From contig VXAU01006135.1 in NCBI GenBank assembly GCA_013399695.1, positions 1,497,842 through 1,561,841 of the forward strand: a DNA stretch of 64,000 nt, read 5' to 3'. Below, piece after piece: positions 1 through 11,115 of the stretch. The notes under the pieces are model-generated. The model ran no database searches. It worked only from the letters and a program-made list of their open reading frames with translations, and had not been told where the DNA came from. A program made the position numbers and the translations under genes. The stretch's first letter is position 1. Every line of letters starts with the position of its first letter. The stretch comes from Formicarius rufipectus (lineage: Eukaryota > Chordata > Aves > Passeriformes > Formicariidae).

Positions 1-639
1 CTGCCTCAGTGCCCAAGGAGTATGTGTCCTTTGGTTGTAACCTTGCATATAAAAAGCTACACTGCATTTGGGTTCCAAATACCTGCTTGCACCCCCAAAA
101 CAGCTGTGATGAAGGTGTCCTTTGTTCTGCACTGCTGTTACGCAGTCATGTAGATTTTGGGGCATTTCTCAAGTGTGGGAGACCTGGCTTCAGCTCACGT
201 TTTTATCTGAAAAAATTCAGGCTCTCATTCCTGAATGATATCTCCAATCTAGAGATTATTTTGGAAGGAAAAGGAGTATAATCACCCAAAAGGAAGCCTG
301 ACTGTGGCCTTGTTGCCCTGTGTTGTCACAGCAGTAGAATAACTTCATTCCCAGTGATCTTTGTTCTGATTTAATGATGTTTTAGTGTAAAAAGTAAACT
401 AGTCTTTGGGAGCAGGATACAGACCCCATTCATGGGTGAGTGTTGTCGGAGGACTAGGGCTGAGAAACTTTTGTTCTCTTTGCTTTCCTCCCTCTTCTTG
501 CAACCAAATCATCAGAGAGAACTGAAAGTCTCTTCTCCCTGTCCTGTTACCCTATAGCACAAGTACTTTGAGGCTTTTGCAGCTGAAGAGAAAGCCTGCT
601 GCAGCTGCTCTCTGCTGCCCAGGCACTCCTTTGAGCACT
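1..639. other. non-coding, nothing recognised
   Basis: The short open frames in this stretch have no recognisable domain and no convincing splice context. I see no repeat family that I can name. It is ordinary AT-rich unique-looking DNA. Confidence 0.5.
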
Positions 640-1120
640 GCTGTAGTAGAGTGTGAGCTGGAAACACATGCATAAGCAATAACACATTAGCAATTGCTTA
701 ATAACTTATTAGAGTCTAGCTTCTGTGGAGACACTGGGGAAAGCCACAGCCAATTAGTTGTAAGAGGGCGGTGGAACAAAGTTAAACTTTAAATTATTGC
801 TGGAAAGGTGAGCTGATAAACTTCAGACTAAAGTAGTGTATTAGCACTACAGTGGAACTATCAGCTTCGTATAAAACATTAGTGTGACAAATTAGTGCTT
901 TGATTGTGCTAGATATAACCATATTCATTTGTTTAATTAAACAATCTAGGCTTCTCTTGGTGTGGGTCATTTTAAAAAATGTTAAAAATAAAATTAAACA
1001 CATAATTAAGCTGACAAGAGATAAAGACCCTTGTGCAGCAAGTTGAAGGCAGTTAATTTATAAGGAGCCTGGTCCCTGAAGGCTGTGTAGTTTATTAAAG
1101 TTACTGAGGCAGAGATGTGA
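640..1120. promoter_or_regulatory. candidate conserved regulatory block, homeodomain/forkhead-rich
   Basis: This block is dense in TAAT/ATTA cores, for example around 686-710, 929-944, 1003-1010 and 1050-1060. At 929-944 is a perfect 16-bp palindrome, TTGTTTAATTAAACAA, in which a central AATTAA is flanked by opposed forkhead-like TGTTTA/TAAACA cores. No repeat signature or usable open frame is visible. Dense homeodomain cores in unique sequence are typical of vertebrate developmental enhancers, but conservation cannot be tested here, so enhancer function is inference. The edges are approximate. Confidence 0.3.
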
Positions 1121-2879
1121 TAAAATATTTTATGTAGTGCTTTAAAGGCTAAATTGCTCTGACACTTTTAAGGTCCACAGGATACAGTCAATTAGGATGT
1201 CTTGTTATCATGTGTTTTCCTCATAAACTAATCTAAACAAAATCCATGGTTATACTAATAATTTCTTAAAGTTTCCAGATTAGCCTCTCTTGATTTTTCT
1301 TGAATACTTCCCTGTGGTACATGTAATGGCCCTCATCGCTCACTGTGGTCGTAGTAAAACTCCTCTGAAACATGGTGTCTGTCCTAAAATGACAAGATAG
1401 AGATTGAGACTAAACATGAGAGGGAATTAAATTGGAAATTGAGCAAAATTTAAACCACCCGATCCTGCAGGTTTCTGGGTGCAGTCCCCTGTGGATGCCC
1501 TTGGACCTACCAAAGCAAAGACCTGTAAAGGTGCTGGATGAGGGAAAAATACCTGTCTTGCCTTAGATGTCTGAGGCTGGAAGGACACTAGTTAGGTGTT
1601 TTCCCATCCTGTCATCTGGATTGGAAAATAAAGCAGACGAAAATGCCTATGACAAAATGTGCATTAGATAATTAGATGAATGCCCTCACTTATTATCTGC
1701 TTTCTTGTATGGCTGAAATACATTTGAAAAGGGATTTGCAGTACTGAATAGTTGGTTTCTGTGTTTGGGAATAGGAAATGTATCAGCTTTATCTCTGCTG
1801 CTTCTGAGGACTGAAGGGGTTATTTCTGTTGTGTTTTCTAATGGTATATTTCCGATTTCTGTTGCTCCTGCCTTTGAGCAGTTTTAAGTCAAGTCTATCC
1901 TTGATCTTTATCAGTGTCACAAGGGCAGCTACTAAACTTCTATTGGACTTCAAAGTGGTTTTTTATGTAACTCTCAGCTTCTAAAACAAACAGGAAGAAG
2001 GAAAAACCAAAGGATAACAAGCTGTATTCAGGACAAAGCTAAGGAAAAGCAAAATAGGTTGAAGAGAAAGGGACTTAGCCCAATACTTAGAACATCTCCT
2101 TGTTTTAAGCGGACAAAGATTTTTGAAAGGATGCGTCACTTTGTAAAAGACACTGACTAAAGTCAATAGCTACTTTTCCTGCTCCTGGTCATCTCAGCTC
2201 TTCAAAATGCTGCTTTTTATCTGGCAAAGTTTCTGAGTCCTGTATTTGTCACACAATGTAGTGTGATGAAGGGAGTTGAATTGGGGTCTCCACTTAAATT
2301 TCCTGAGGCATAGGACATGCTTTTTAAACATGTGCATAAATGGCTAAAAAGAAAAACCCACAAGTATAATTTTGGTCATTTTTCTAGAAAACACCTGATG
2401 AAATAGGTATTTTTCTCTGGATTTTGCATTGTTTGTGTTTTAGAGGCACAATGTAAATTGAAGTTGTACATTTCTGGAGTTTTAACCACTTGTCTGTAGC
2501 ACTGAGGTTTGCAGCTGTCAAAGCCACGTTGAAGAACTGCAGCCAAATGCCCTCTTATAAAGTATCCTTATACAGAGGGAGGGAGTGACAGGGGTTGACT
2601 GCTCAGAGCTGGGTGATGGGTTGGTCTGTAAGCAATGAATTGAAGCAATCTATAGCTTCACATCCTTTTTTTTTTCCTGAAACTTTTTGTGTTTCATAAT
2701 TTAAAATTAGTGCCAGGTTGGCTATGCTTTAAATTCACTACTGGCCAGAGATTCAAGATTTGCTTCTTTCACATGTTTTAGGGCAGGCCTATCCACCATT
2801 GAAAAGAGAATGGGATGCACAAATTCTGTGCTGATCTTTTAAGGAAAAGCAGATGACATGTGAATGCATTGACAATATT
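1121..2879. other. non-coding, nothing recognised
   Basis: This is AT-rich unique-looking sequence. Open frames are short (about 60 codons at most) and lack recognisable motifs. No repeat family was identified. Confidence 0.5.
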
Positions 2880-2940
2880 AATGCAGATCTCCTGCCAGGC
2901 CTTATAGGCTGTCTCATTCCAGATTTTGGAGATCTGCATT
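2880..2940. repeat. inverted repeat, 13-bp perfect arms
   Basis: The arm at 2880-2892 (AATGCAGATCTCC) is the exact reverse complement of 2928-2940, with a 35-base loop between them. A third copy of GCAGATCT follows immediately at 2941-2948. An RNA from either strand could fold into a short hairpin. The stem is shorter than usual for a microRNA precursor, so no RNA gene is claimed. Confidence 0.7.
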
Positions 2941-2948
2941 GCAGATCT

Positions 2949-3939
2949 GAGGGCCAGCCTCAGATCATAGAAAAATAACTAGCAATAAGTGATTCCCAAA
3001 TGAATTTTTGCTGTGTCTGCACATTGTTCAGCTTTCTGAACTGCTATTACTTTTGACTGTGGGTCAGTTTTGATTTATCATTTTAACTATAGTTGCTATG
3101 TGAATATAAAAAGAATACGGAATTTTCTTCTTTGTTATTTCAGTACAATTAAGAAAAACTCCTCTTAACTGAAACTTTCTCACAAGTTAATGATATTCAA
3201 GTATTCTGTGAGGTTGTATCCACCAACCCACGAACACAATACTTGTGCAAAAGGTTAATATCCCATAGTTTAAAAATTTGTATGCAGGACAAACACTGTT
3301 ACAAGCAAATTTCCTTTTGTTTAGCACAGAAATTTTGAGAGCATTGGAAGATCATGCTTGAATGCTTCTGTATTTTTTCATAAAAATTACTATTGCAGAT
3401 GAAACTAAATATTCAGTGTCTGAAAGTAAAGGGAGGAATTTGGTTCACTGTGGGATAATGAAAACTGAAAAACAATTATGTTGCTGCAATCAAGATCTCA
3501 GCTACAAATAACTAATTTCAGTTCTCTTTCACTGCTCCAAAATATACTGCTTATTGTTCTTAAAATATTTATATGTCTTTGAATTATTTACTGAGCGAAG
3601 GACGCTTGCACTCCTTTAACATAGAAGGAGATGAAAGATTATTTTGTGTCAACATAACAGAAGACAATAATAAATCTATAATGTAAATAATATGCCTCAG
3701 AAAAAGAGCTGTGTATTATTAGTATGTGTGTGACTAGATTGCAACTGAGCATTATTTTTCTAGCAGTGTGGAAACCCTTGGTTTCAGTGAACAAAGCAAT
3801 CAGGAAAACCTGTTCTGCAGTTGGCTTCTTTTAGAAAGGTGCTGGAGATAGTCACCTTGTATGGGTCTCAGATTTGATTGCTGATAAGATTTGAGGATAT
3901 GGAAACCAGCAAACAACTAATGTAAAATTTTTTTCCTTG
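2949..3939. other. non-coding, nothing recognised
   Basis: This is AT-rich unique-looking DNA. I found no open frame with recognisable features, no tandem array and no identifiable transposon. Confidence 0.5.
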
Positions 3940-4215
3940 TTTCCGTAAGGGGAGATTTGAAATATTAATGTGGATTTTGACCTTTTCTGATGTTGTGTTT
4001 TGGAATAAGATATTAGGAAGAAATTTTATTGTGGGATTGGAGAGACACTGGCACGGGCTGCCCAGAGAAGCTATGAGTGTCCCATCCCTGGAAGTGTCCA
4101 AGGTCAGACTGGATGGGAGTTTGAGCAACCTGGGCTAATGGGCAGCATCCCTGCCCATGGCAGGGGAGTGGAACTTGGTGGTCTTTTAGGTATCTTCCAA
4201 CCCAGTATGAATAGT
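3940..4215 (+). mobile_element. CR1 LINE, 5'-truncated 3' end
   Basis: From about 4010 the sequence follows the avian CR1 3' region in order: 'ttaggaagaaat', 'gagacactggcacgggctgc', 'ccagagaagct', 'cccatccctggaagtgt', 'ccctgcccatggcagggg', and a 'tcttccaaccca' end. Upstream, 3940-4010 keeps fragments of the same consensus but is disrupted. CR1 is the dominant non-LTR retrotransposon of birds and is normally 5'-truncated like this one. No coding capacity remains. The short minus-strand open frame across it is a chance frame. Confidence 0.9.
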
Positions 4216-5453
4216 GTCTTGGCTTTCCTATTCCTATCTGGTCATGGACCTTTGTTCTTCCCTTTTAAATTTGTTCACTAAATTCCTTCACAAATTTTCA
4301 CTGATAGTATGTGCTTTATTTCAAATACATTGGAAATGCACAAAAAAGCAATGATGAAAAGTATCCCTATGAGCAAAAAAATAAATGGAAGCAGGGTATT
4401 TTTGTTCTATACTTCTGCTGAAAACATTTTTTACCTTTTCCACAGTTTTCCTTCCCTTGTTTCCATGTAATGTGCATTCTTTTGTTCTTGCTCCAGCTTT
4501 GTCCTGGCCTGTGATAACTCATTTTCTGAAGGAGTCTCAGACTTATGTATTGTGAAAATGTTTACTTTTGGGATATTGCTTCTGAGAGTTTGATTTCTGT
4601 GGTTGCCTTTAAACTGTCATACGTCTCAATGTTATTAAATACAATTAGGAACTCAACCTGTGTTGCACATGACTTAAAAATTCACAGAGAATTTTAGAGT
4701 CAGGATCAGGGGTGTTTGTGATGGAATAATGGAGAATGCTGTAACAGTGAAGTTCAGTGTGCTGGCAGTATGACTTGGCCTTAGGAGTTTGGCTTTCAGT
4801 ATTTCCTTCCATGAAAACCTGACCCAGTTAATCTAGTATCTTGCATCTTCAGGCTTATGTGTAAAAAGTAGTTAAATTTTTAGTGCAAAACACAAATAAA
4901 TTGTGTACATCTTTCCAAAAAATTAACAATATCCAACATAGAAGTTGACACTGTGGAACAGAACGGGGGTGTTGCCAGCCAGCAGTGTCTGAGAGCTGAC
5001 AATTTACAATAACTCATGAGTGCCCAAGAAACACATTTCCTGCCTGGCAGTTTTTCTAGCCATGAAGTCTAACTTAAATTTTTGAAATACAGGGCTAAAC
5101 ATAACAAAAGGATAAATGGTCAGAGGGAGGGGGTAATGGTCACAAATGCTCTCCCTGTGTTTCCTCCTGAAAGGCCCACAAATGGAGCCTCAGACAACAT
5201 CCTGCTGCCACTGAAACCGATTAGATTTTTTACATTAACTTCAGTAAGAGCAAGCGCAGGCCCTTGGAGATGAAGATTTCTGTCAATATAGCATAAAAAT
5301 GGTTTCATTTCAGGTCATAATGTAGACAACGGTGTAGGATTTATATAATTGAAGGAGAAAGGCCCTTAAATCTGTAGGTTAAAATGATTATAATTTGTGT
5401 CTTCTAAANATACATATTACTATAACAATAGTGGAAATAAATTTGTTTTTTTT
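4216..5453. other. non-coding, nothing recognised
   Basis: The sequence is AT-rich and unique-looking. Two overlapping short open frames on opposite strands around 5082-5308 have no recognisable content. A single undetermined base lies at 5409, just before the A-rich tract. Confidence 0.5.
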
Positions 5454-5624
5454 AAAAAAAAAAAAAAAAAACCAAAAAAAAAAAAAAAACCAAACCAAAA
5501 AAACCCAAAACAAAACCACAAAAAAATCCACAAACAAACAAAAAAAACCACCACCACCAGAAATCAACACACACACACAACAAAAACCCAAACCAAACCA
5601 AAACAACAAAACCCCCCAAACACA
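5454..5624. repeat. A-rich low-complexity tract, degenerate (CAAA)n/(ACC)n
   Basis: A run of A's is followed by irregular CAAA, CCAAA, CCA and CA units, about 170 bases almost free of G and T on this strand. Open frames through it, rich in K/Q/N or F/W/G depending on strand, are composition artefacts. It may have grown from an old retroposon poly-A tail, but no element body is visible upstream. Confidence 0.9.
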
Positions 5625-7499
5625 TAGGAATTGTTCTGTTCTAAAACTATTGAGATTTTTTCCTGTACTAAAAGAACAATCATATGATCTTTGCAATTAC
5701 TGATTTTGTAGTCAGAGTTGCTGAAGCATATTCTGTTGTTTCTGTTTTAAGGAGAACAGATCCTTTAATGATGCTGCCAAAATTTTTTTCTGCCTTTTTT
5801 TTGGATCTGAAATTTGAAATGCAATAGACCTCCACTGCAATGCTTCATCATCCAAGTTGCCCTTTTAAATCAGTGAGAGTAAAGATCATCTCTGTGAATT
5901 AGAGTACAAGACATAGATCTATGAGAAGATCTGTACCAGAATCATAAGGAAGTTCACTAAGTTTAGAGTTTGCTACTTGTAGTTCTCACCAGGGAAGTAG
6001 ACTTTTTTTGAATATTTGTAAATATTAACAGGAAACAGATACTGGTCTGAAAACAGATGTTTGGAAATTCCAGTATAGCTGAAGCTTTTTTTGTCAATAT
6101 ACTACTCAGTTTTAAATTAAAATATGATCTAGAAATAGTTGATTGTGATTTTTTTTTTGGTCATGTTTCCACCCTCCACCCCACTTCCCACCCCCCATTG
6201 TCCTATTATGCGAATCTAAACCATGTTGGAATTATTGATTTTTTTCAGAATTATTTTTTATTTTTTTATTTATGGTAAGGCATCAAGCTGCTGATTATTC
6301 AAGTGTCCAAGTCTTCACATGGCAATGGAAGAATTCATTAGGGAATTGAAAGATGTGTATATAGATAGTAGTTTTTCCCCTCTGAAGGAACAGTTATTGG
6401 TATGAACATATAAATAAGTTATTTCCCTACTGAAATAAATGTGAACTCTTTCTTCTGTTTATTGTCAGTTTAATGGGTTTTTTAGACATCCTTCTAATGA
6501 TGTGATTTATTAAATAAAGTGCATATTTGGAAGTAACAGGGGTGCAATTGGAGAAAAATACTGTGTGAAAATAGCAAAAATCTAAATGAAATGTATTCTT
6601 TTTCATTGTCAATGAACAAATTAGGCATAGTCATGTTTTTGCAGAACTTTAGTTCTTTCTGCAAAAGTTCTCAAATTGCACACAAAGTCAGAAAAATCAA
6701 GAAACAAACCCCAACCTATGATATAATTATGCAAATATTTGTTTTGTAAAAATCCTGCATTGTTTTCCTTATCAAAGGCAATCCAGACTTTTCAGAGAGG
6801 AAATAAGTGCTGTGCAGCAAAGCCTGGGGAATTCCTTGTAACTGCAGGCAGAAAGTAACACAATTCCCATTAGTTGTGCTTGCCCACTAAAAACTAACAA
6901 CAGGGGAACTGATCAGCCTGTTAAAAAGATTCCTTAAAATAAAAACAATCTCAAGACGTTTGTCAGCTTTGTTCAGTTGCCAGAGTTCCCAAGACCCAAA
7001 CAGGCTGCCACAAGAGCTTAAACTGAGAACTGGGTCCAGAGGGACTGAGACCTGGAAGGTCTGAGGGAATACCAAAGTCCTGCTGAGCTGGGAGCAACCA
7101 GCACTAGGAGCAAGTAGCATAAAACCAGACTGATGTTTGAGGTGGAAGGCAGGCAAGGCTCTTCTAGAATTTTGCCTGCATTTCGCTAGATGTTTAGAAC
7201 CAAACTCTTCTGCAAAGTGTCTTTATTTTGATATTCAGTTAAAAACATGTGTGAGATATTTCGGAGCAACATGAGAAGTGTGGATGGGGTACAGTGGAGC
7301 CTCCACAAGGACATTAATTTTATGAAGTGAGTTGTAAGAAATTCCTGCTGCAACCTCCATGGACAGAGGGGGCAAATACCTTCCTGACCCCCTCCTCCCC
7401 AGTCTCCAGAAGCCTGTAATAGAATTGAACAGGGCTCCATGGAAGATCTAGAAAGATAAGCAAAGCATGGAAGAGTTACTTCAGTCGGCATGATTAAAT
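5625..7499. other. non-coding, nothing recognised
   Basis: AT-rich DNA with T-runs and a C-rich patch near 6169-6200. A somewhat more GC-rich part at 6960-7480 carries minus-strand open frames of about 90-100 codons without recognisable motifs. No repeat could be named. Confidence 0.45.
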
Positions 7500-7860
7500 A
7501 AATTAGGCTCTTTCAGTCTGGAAAAGAGAGGGCTGATGGAGGCTGTGATAGCAGTCTGTAAAATCAAATGGAGTTGAGATAAGGCTCAGTTGTTCACATT
7601 CTCTTCACATATCTTGTCCAAGAGCCAGGGGAAATCAAACGAAGGGAGTAGGAGCCAGGTTCAAAACAAATAAAAAGATGTGGATTTCGTGTAGTGGGTA
7701 GTTGATCTTGCCAAAAGAATGATGGCTGCTAAAATTCTGTGTTGGTCTAAGGGAAGACTAGTCAGGTTCATGGAGGAGAAATTCATGGAGGTGTAGCTGA
7801 ACTCATGGATATTATATCTGGTTCAGGAAGTCCCTAAGCTGAAAATAAGTGGAGCCTGGG
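7500..7860 (+). mobile_element. ancient CR1/L3-like LINE 3' fragment
   Basis: The order 'ggctctttcagtctggaaaa' plus 'gagagggctga', 'tctgtaaaatcaaatgg', 'ccaggggaaatcaa', 'caggttcaaaacaaat', and later 'gttcatggagga' follows the older CR1/L3-type 3' region shared by birds, crocodiles and turtles. The match is much weaker than in the young avian CR1 tails of this window, with insertions and substitutions throughout, so it is an old decayed copy. Boundaries are approximate. Confidence 0.7.
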
Positions 7861-9899
7861 TGAATATTAGAGAAAATATGATCTATACTTGTCCTGCTTT
7901 TATGCTTTTCCCTACTTACCCACTTATGGCCATTGCTGAAAACAGAATACTGTGCTAGACATTTCTGATCTTAGTATGGCTGTTTTTATGTTGTTAACTG
8001 CCTTTCAGATTTACCTGAATTTGACAAATTGTGCACTCTGTACTCTGGAAGAAAAAAAGAAAAACCAGGTAGGGCTTGGAATCTGAAGTTTGAGTCCAAA
8101 ATGCAGTTTCTGACTTGATGTGAGTTTTTAAAATCTGAATGGGAGCAGAAATTCCCCAACGGTAAATATATCATTATAATTAAATAAACAGTGCCTGTAG
8201 GTCCATAATACAGGAATACAATGCCCAAAAAATTCAACACTTACTTCCCTTTGCCATTTCTGCTGTGCTTGTTTGCAGTGCTTCTTCAAGAATTCTGTAC
8301 AGAATGAAGTAAAGGGACATTTCGCTTGTACAAGCATTTAGTTCAAAATGACCATGTAGAGAAGTAATGGAAATGCACTGTAGCTTAATGAGCATTAAGT
8401 CTGCAATTTATGCCACTGATCTGTCGAGTCAAGTGTATCTCAAAAGGTACATGTAAGCAAACACTTCTCACCATATCTGATGGGTCAGGTACATACAGGA
8501 GAATTTGATTGAAACTTTTAAATGATGAACAGCGCCCTTTAACTCCTCTGTTGCTTCCTGCTGTGGCATATTCATTTTATTTTTATTTTTCTCTTGAAAA
8601 GCTTTAGGAGAAATATGTTCAGAAACGCTTATAAGAGTAAACTTGACATTATTCTTATGATTTGATGCAGGCAAAAAGTGGAGTCTGGGAGAGCGGAAAT
8701 GTTGGTAATAATCTTTGTGGCATGTTTTATGAACTGGTTATGCTTGTTTTGTAATTGCATTATATGAAGTTCAGAAATGATTCTTATAACTATTTGAGAA
8801 TTGGAAATTACTCACAATGAACACTATCTGAATATTAAGCAGTATACGTAACTGTGAACAGGAAAGTGAAAATTCCAAGTAAATCTAAAGGACAAAAATG
8901 TTCTCCCAAAGCTGCATTACATTAAAACAAAGCATGTGGAAGACAAAACATTTCTCTTTGGTTCTCATCGTGTGCCTTATTAGTGTAGCCAGTGTTTGAG
9001 TGCGGAGCTGGTCATGCAGCCGTGAAACCTCTGCTGAGCTATTCCAGGAGTTTGCCCAGCTGGAGATTCCCAGTGTGATTCTCAGCAGTGGTTGCAAGTG
9101 ATCTGTAAGGAGCTGGCCGTGACCCTTCTCTGCCCTTCCCCCTCTTCTGGCCACTAAATTCTCATCAGCAGCGTTTTAAAAATGAGTGCAGGGGAGAGAG
9201 TTGTTCTCCCTGAAAGCGAGTGCAACATACTCTGCAAGAATGACTGGACTAGGAGGAGGAGGAAGGGAAGATAGTTGAATGGAACAGTCTGAAACAACCT
9301 TTCTTAACAAAATAACTTCCACTTTCTAAGGCACCGGGCTCCAACTCATGGAACAACCACTTGCGGTGCATCTAGGGCAGACACCACACAGCCTCTCTAC
9401 TCCTACCTGGCTCTCAGGTGAGACCAGGCTCTCTGTTAAGAGAGACCCATGTCAGAGCCATCATAGTAGATCTGGGAGGATTCTGTGGAAGAAAAGGTGG
9501 CACGGTCTACTGTTCGTGTTGCAGGTTTTTGTAGAAACTGCTATAGCAGGAAATAAAACTATAAATATTTCCCACGCCTTTAATCTGTAGCTTGCTGCTT
9601 ATTTCTCTATTATCCTATGATGCTGGATGATCATAAGGTAAAGAATCACTAAATAATCCTATTATATCCACACTCTTTCAACATTCACTGCTTTAGACAA
9701 TTGTGTAATTACTTTTCATTCATTTCCACCACTTATTATGGAAACCTTTTCTTTCTACATCCTTGAAGCGTTGGATCCTGTAGGTATGATGGGATGTCTT
9801 GTGCTAAGAATAATTTTCCCCTGTAAAGCTTTTGAAGCATTATAGAATCTCATTTTTTCTAATCAGCACTCTAGTTTCTTGTGGGCTAAAATTAGGCTT
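7861..9899. other. non-coding, nothing recognised
   Basis: AT-rich unique-looking DNA. A minus-strand open frame at 8885-9154 has no recognised domain. A purine-rich patch (GGA repeats) lies near 9250-9275. No repeat family was identified. Confidence 0.5.
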
Positions 9900-10440
9900 C
9901 CTGTCTCTGGCATGCGAGGCGTCAGTGTGTGTGACCTTCAAGCTGCCATCCGGCCTTGAAGTGCAATTTTTGCATCGGGAAATCTAGAGGCAGCAGCTTT
10001 ACCCTTTTTTTTTATTTTTTTAGCAGCAGCAGCAAGATCATCAGAAACAGTCAACTGAGCAGCAACTGCAGGCATATCACTCCCGGGAAGCCATGTTAGG
10101 GTGATGCACAGAGAGCTCTCCCCGGTGCTGGAACACCGGCGGCAGGAAATAGGGCCGGTCCTCGGCTGCTCGGTGTGTTCTCACAAGGTGACCAGCCCGA
10201 AGGGTTTGCATGAATATTAATGGCTAGCCCATAGAATGATGAGGAAATCAATACCTGAATCTGCATAAGGATAATATGCATTCCTAATGCAGTGTAAAGC
10301 TGCTGCACTACAGTGTCTGAATTGCAGTTGTACGCTGAACTCATCTACAGGCTCTCTGCTCTTGAATTATGCATATATCCCATAGCCTGTTGCCTACAAC
10401 AGATTTATAACAATCTCATTTCACCTATGCAAATCTTTTT
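9900..10440. promoter_or_regulatory. candidate enhancer: CpG-enriched block plus POU/octamer-like cluster
   Basis: Positions 9900-10200 hold many CpGs for this CpG-poor window, including a small hairpin CCGGTG-ctggaa-CACCGG at 10122-10139. Immediately downstream are several POU/octamer-like motifs: GTTTGCAT (10204-10211), ATGAATATTAAT (10210-10221), ATGCAT (10276-10281), ATTATGCATAT (10366-10376) and a perfect octamer ATGCAAAT (10427-10434). No repeat family explains this arrangement. Motif density suggests an enhancer bound by POU-homeodomain factors, but this is inferred from motifs only. Confidence 0.35.
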
Positions 10441-10984
10441 TGGTTTTAAGCATCAAGCCCTTAGTGTCTTTACTGAGGGAGAAAAATATCATTGTGCAGA
10501 AGTGGATACAAAAAGGCTTCATTATTCACACTATGTGCTGCTCTTACTAACTTCCGTGTTAGTTCCACATTGTATCTGGTCAGTTAAATGACCATTTTTG
10601 CAATGCTCTCAACACAGTATTCTTTGTCCTCTTTCTCTCATGTACCAAGCACAGCAGCTGATAATAACAGAACTCAAGTTACAGCTTGGTAATCAGCATT
10701 TTAGGTGATTTTAATTATGATGGATGAAGAAGAAAAATGGCAAAAACATGCTTTCAGTAGTACTGAGCAAATAGGACATGGAACTGATACACAGAGCTTA
10801 TATTACAGATCTGTCAAATTACCCAAGGATAATTTGGGTAGCTGGCAGATTCCCAGCTCATCAGTTCAGTAACACAGGCAACACATGCCGGTTAGCTTTG
10901 CTTGGGCTTGACACAGAAATGTCTGACCATCAGCAGAGCAGCTTTAATTGATAATGGACATCTGATTTGAAAATAGGTGTGTTC
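10441..10984. other. non-coding, nothing recognised
   Basis: AT-rich unique-looking sequence. An open frame starting at 10313 runs into it to 10591 but has no recognisable product. Confidence 0.5.
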
Positions 10985-11115
10985 CCCTTTAAATGGTAGC
11001 TGTCACATCACATCACGTCACATCACATATGTCAAGTCATGTTCCATTAAATCACATTATATGCTGGCATGATGCAAGATAGCATGATGAGGGGCTAATG
11101 GAATGTGACAGCTAA
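10985..11115. repeat. inverted repeat with CACAT-rich interior
   Basis: TAGCTGTCACAT at 10997-11008 is exactly complementary to ATGTGACAGCTA at 11103-11114. Inside lie a short CATCA/CACAT array (about 11004-11040), a second inverted pair TTCCATTA (11042-11049)/TAATGGAA (11096-11103), and a direct repeat of GCATGATG. No target-site duplication or transposase is seen. It may be a decayed small DNA element or simple-sequence folding. Confidence 0.6.

Noticed and set aside
5388..5703. Open frames of about 100 codons rich in K/N/Q/P or F/W/G
   Set aside because: They translate the A-rich low-complexity tract on one strand or the other.
11001..11040. CRISPR-like array from repeated CACATCA units
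   Set aside because: Units are too short and there are no uniform spacers. The sequence is vertebrate.
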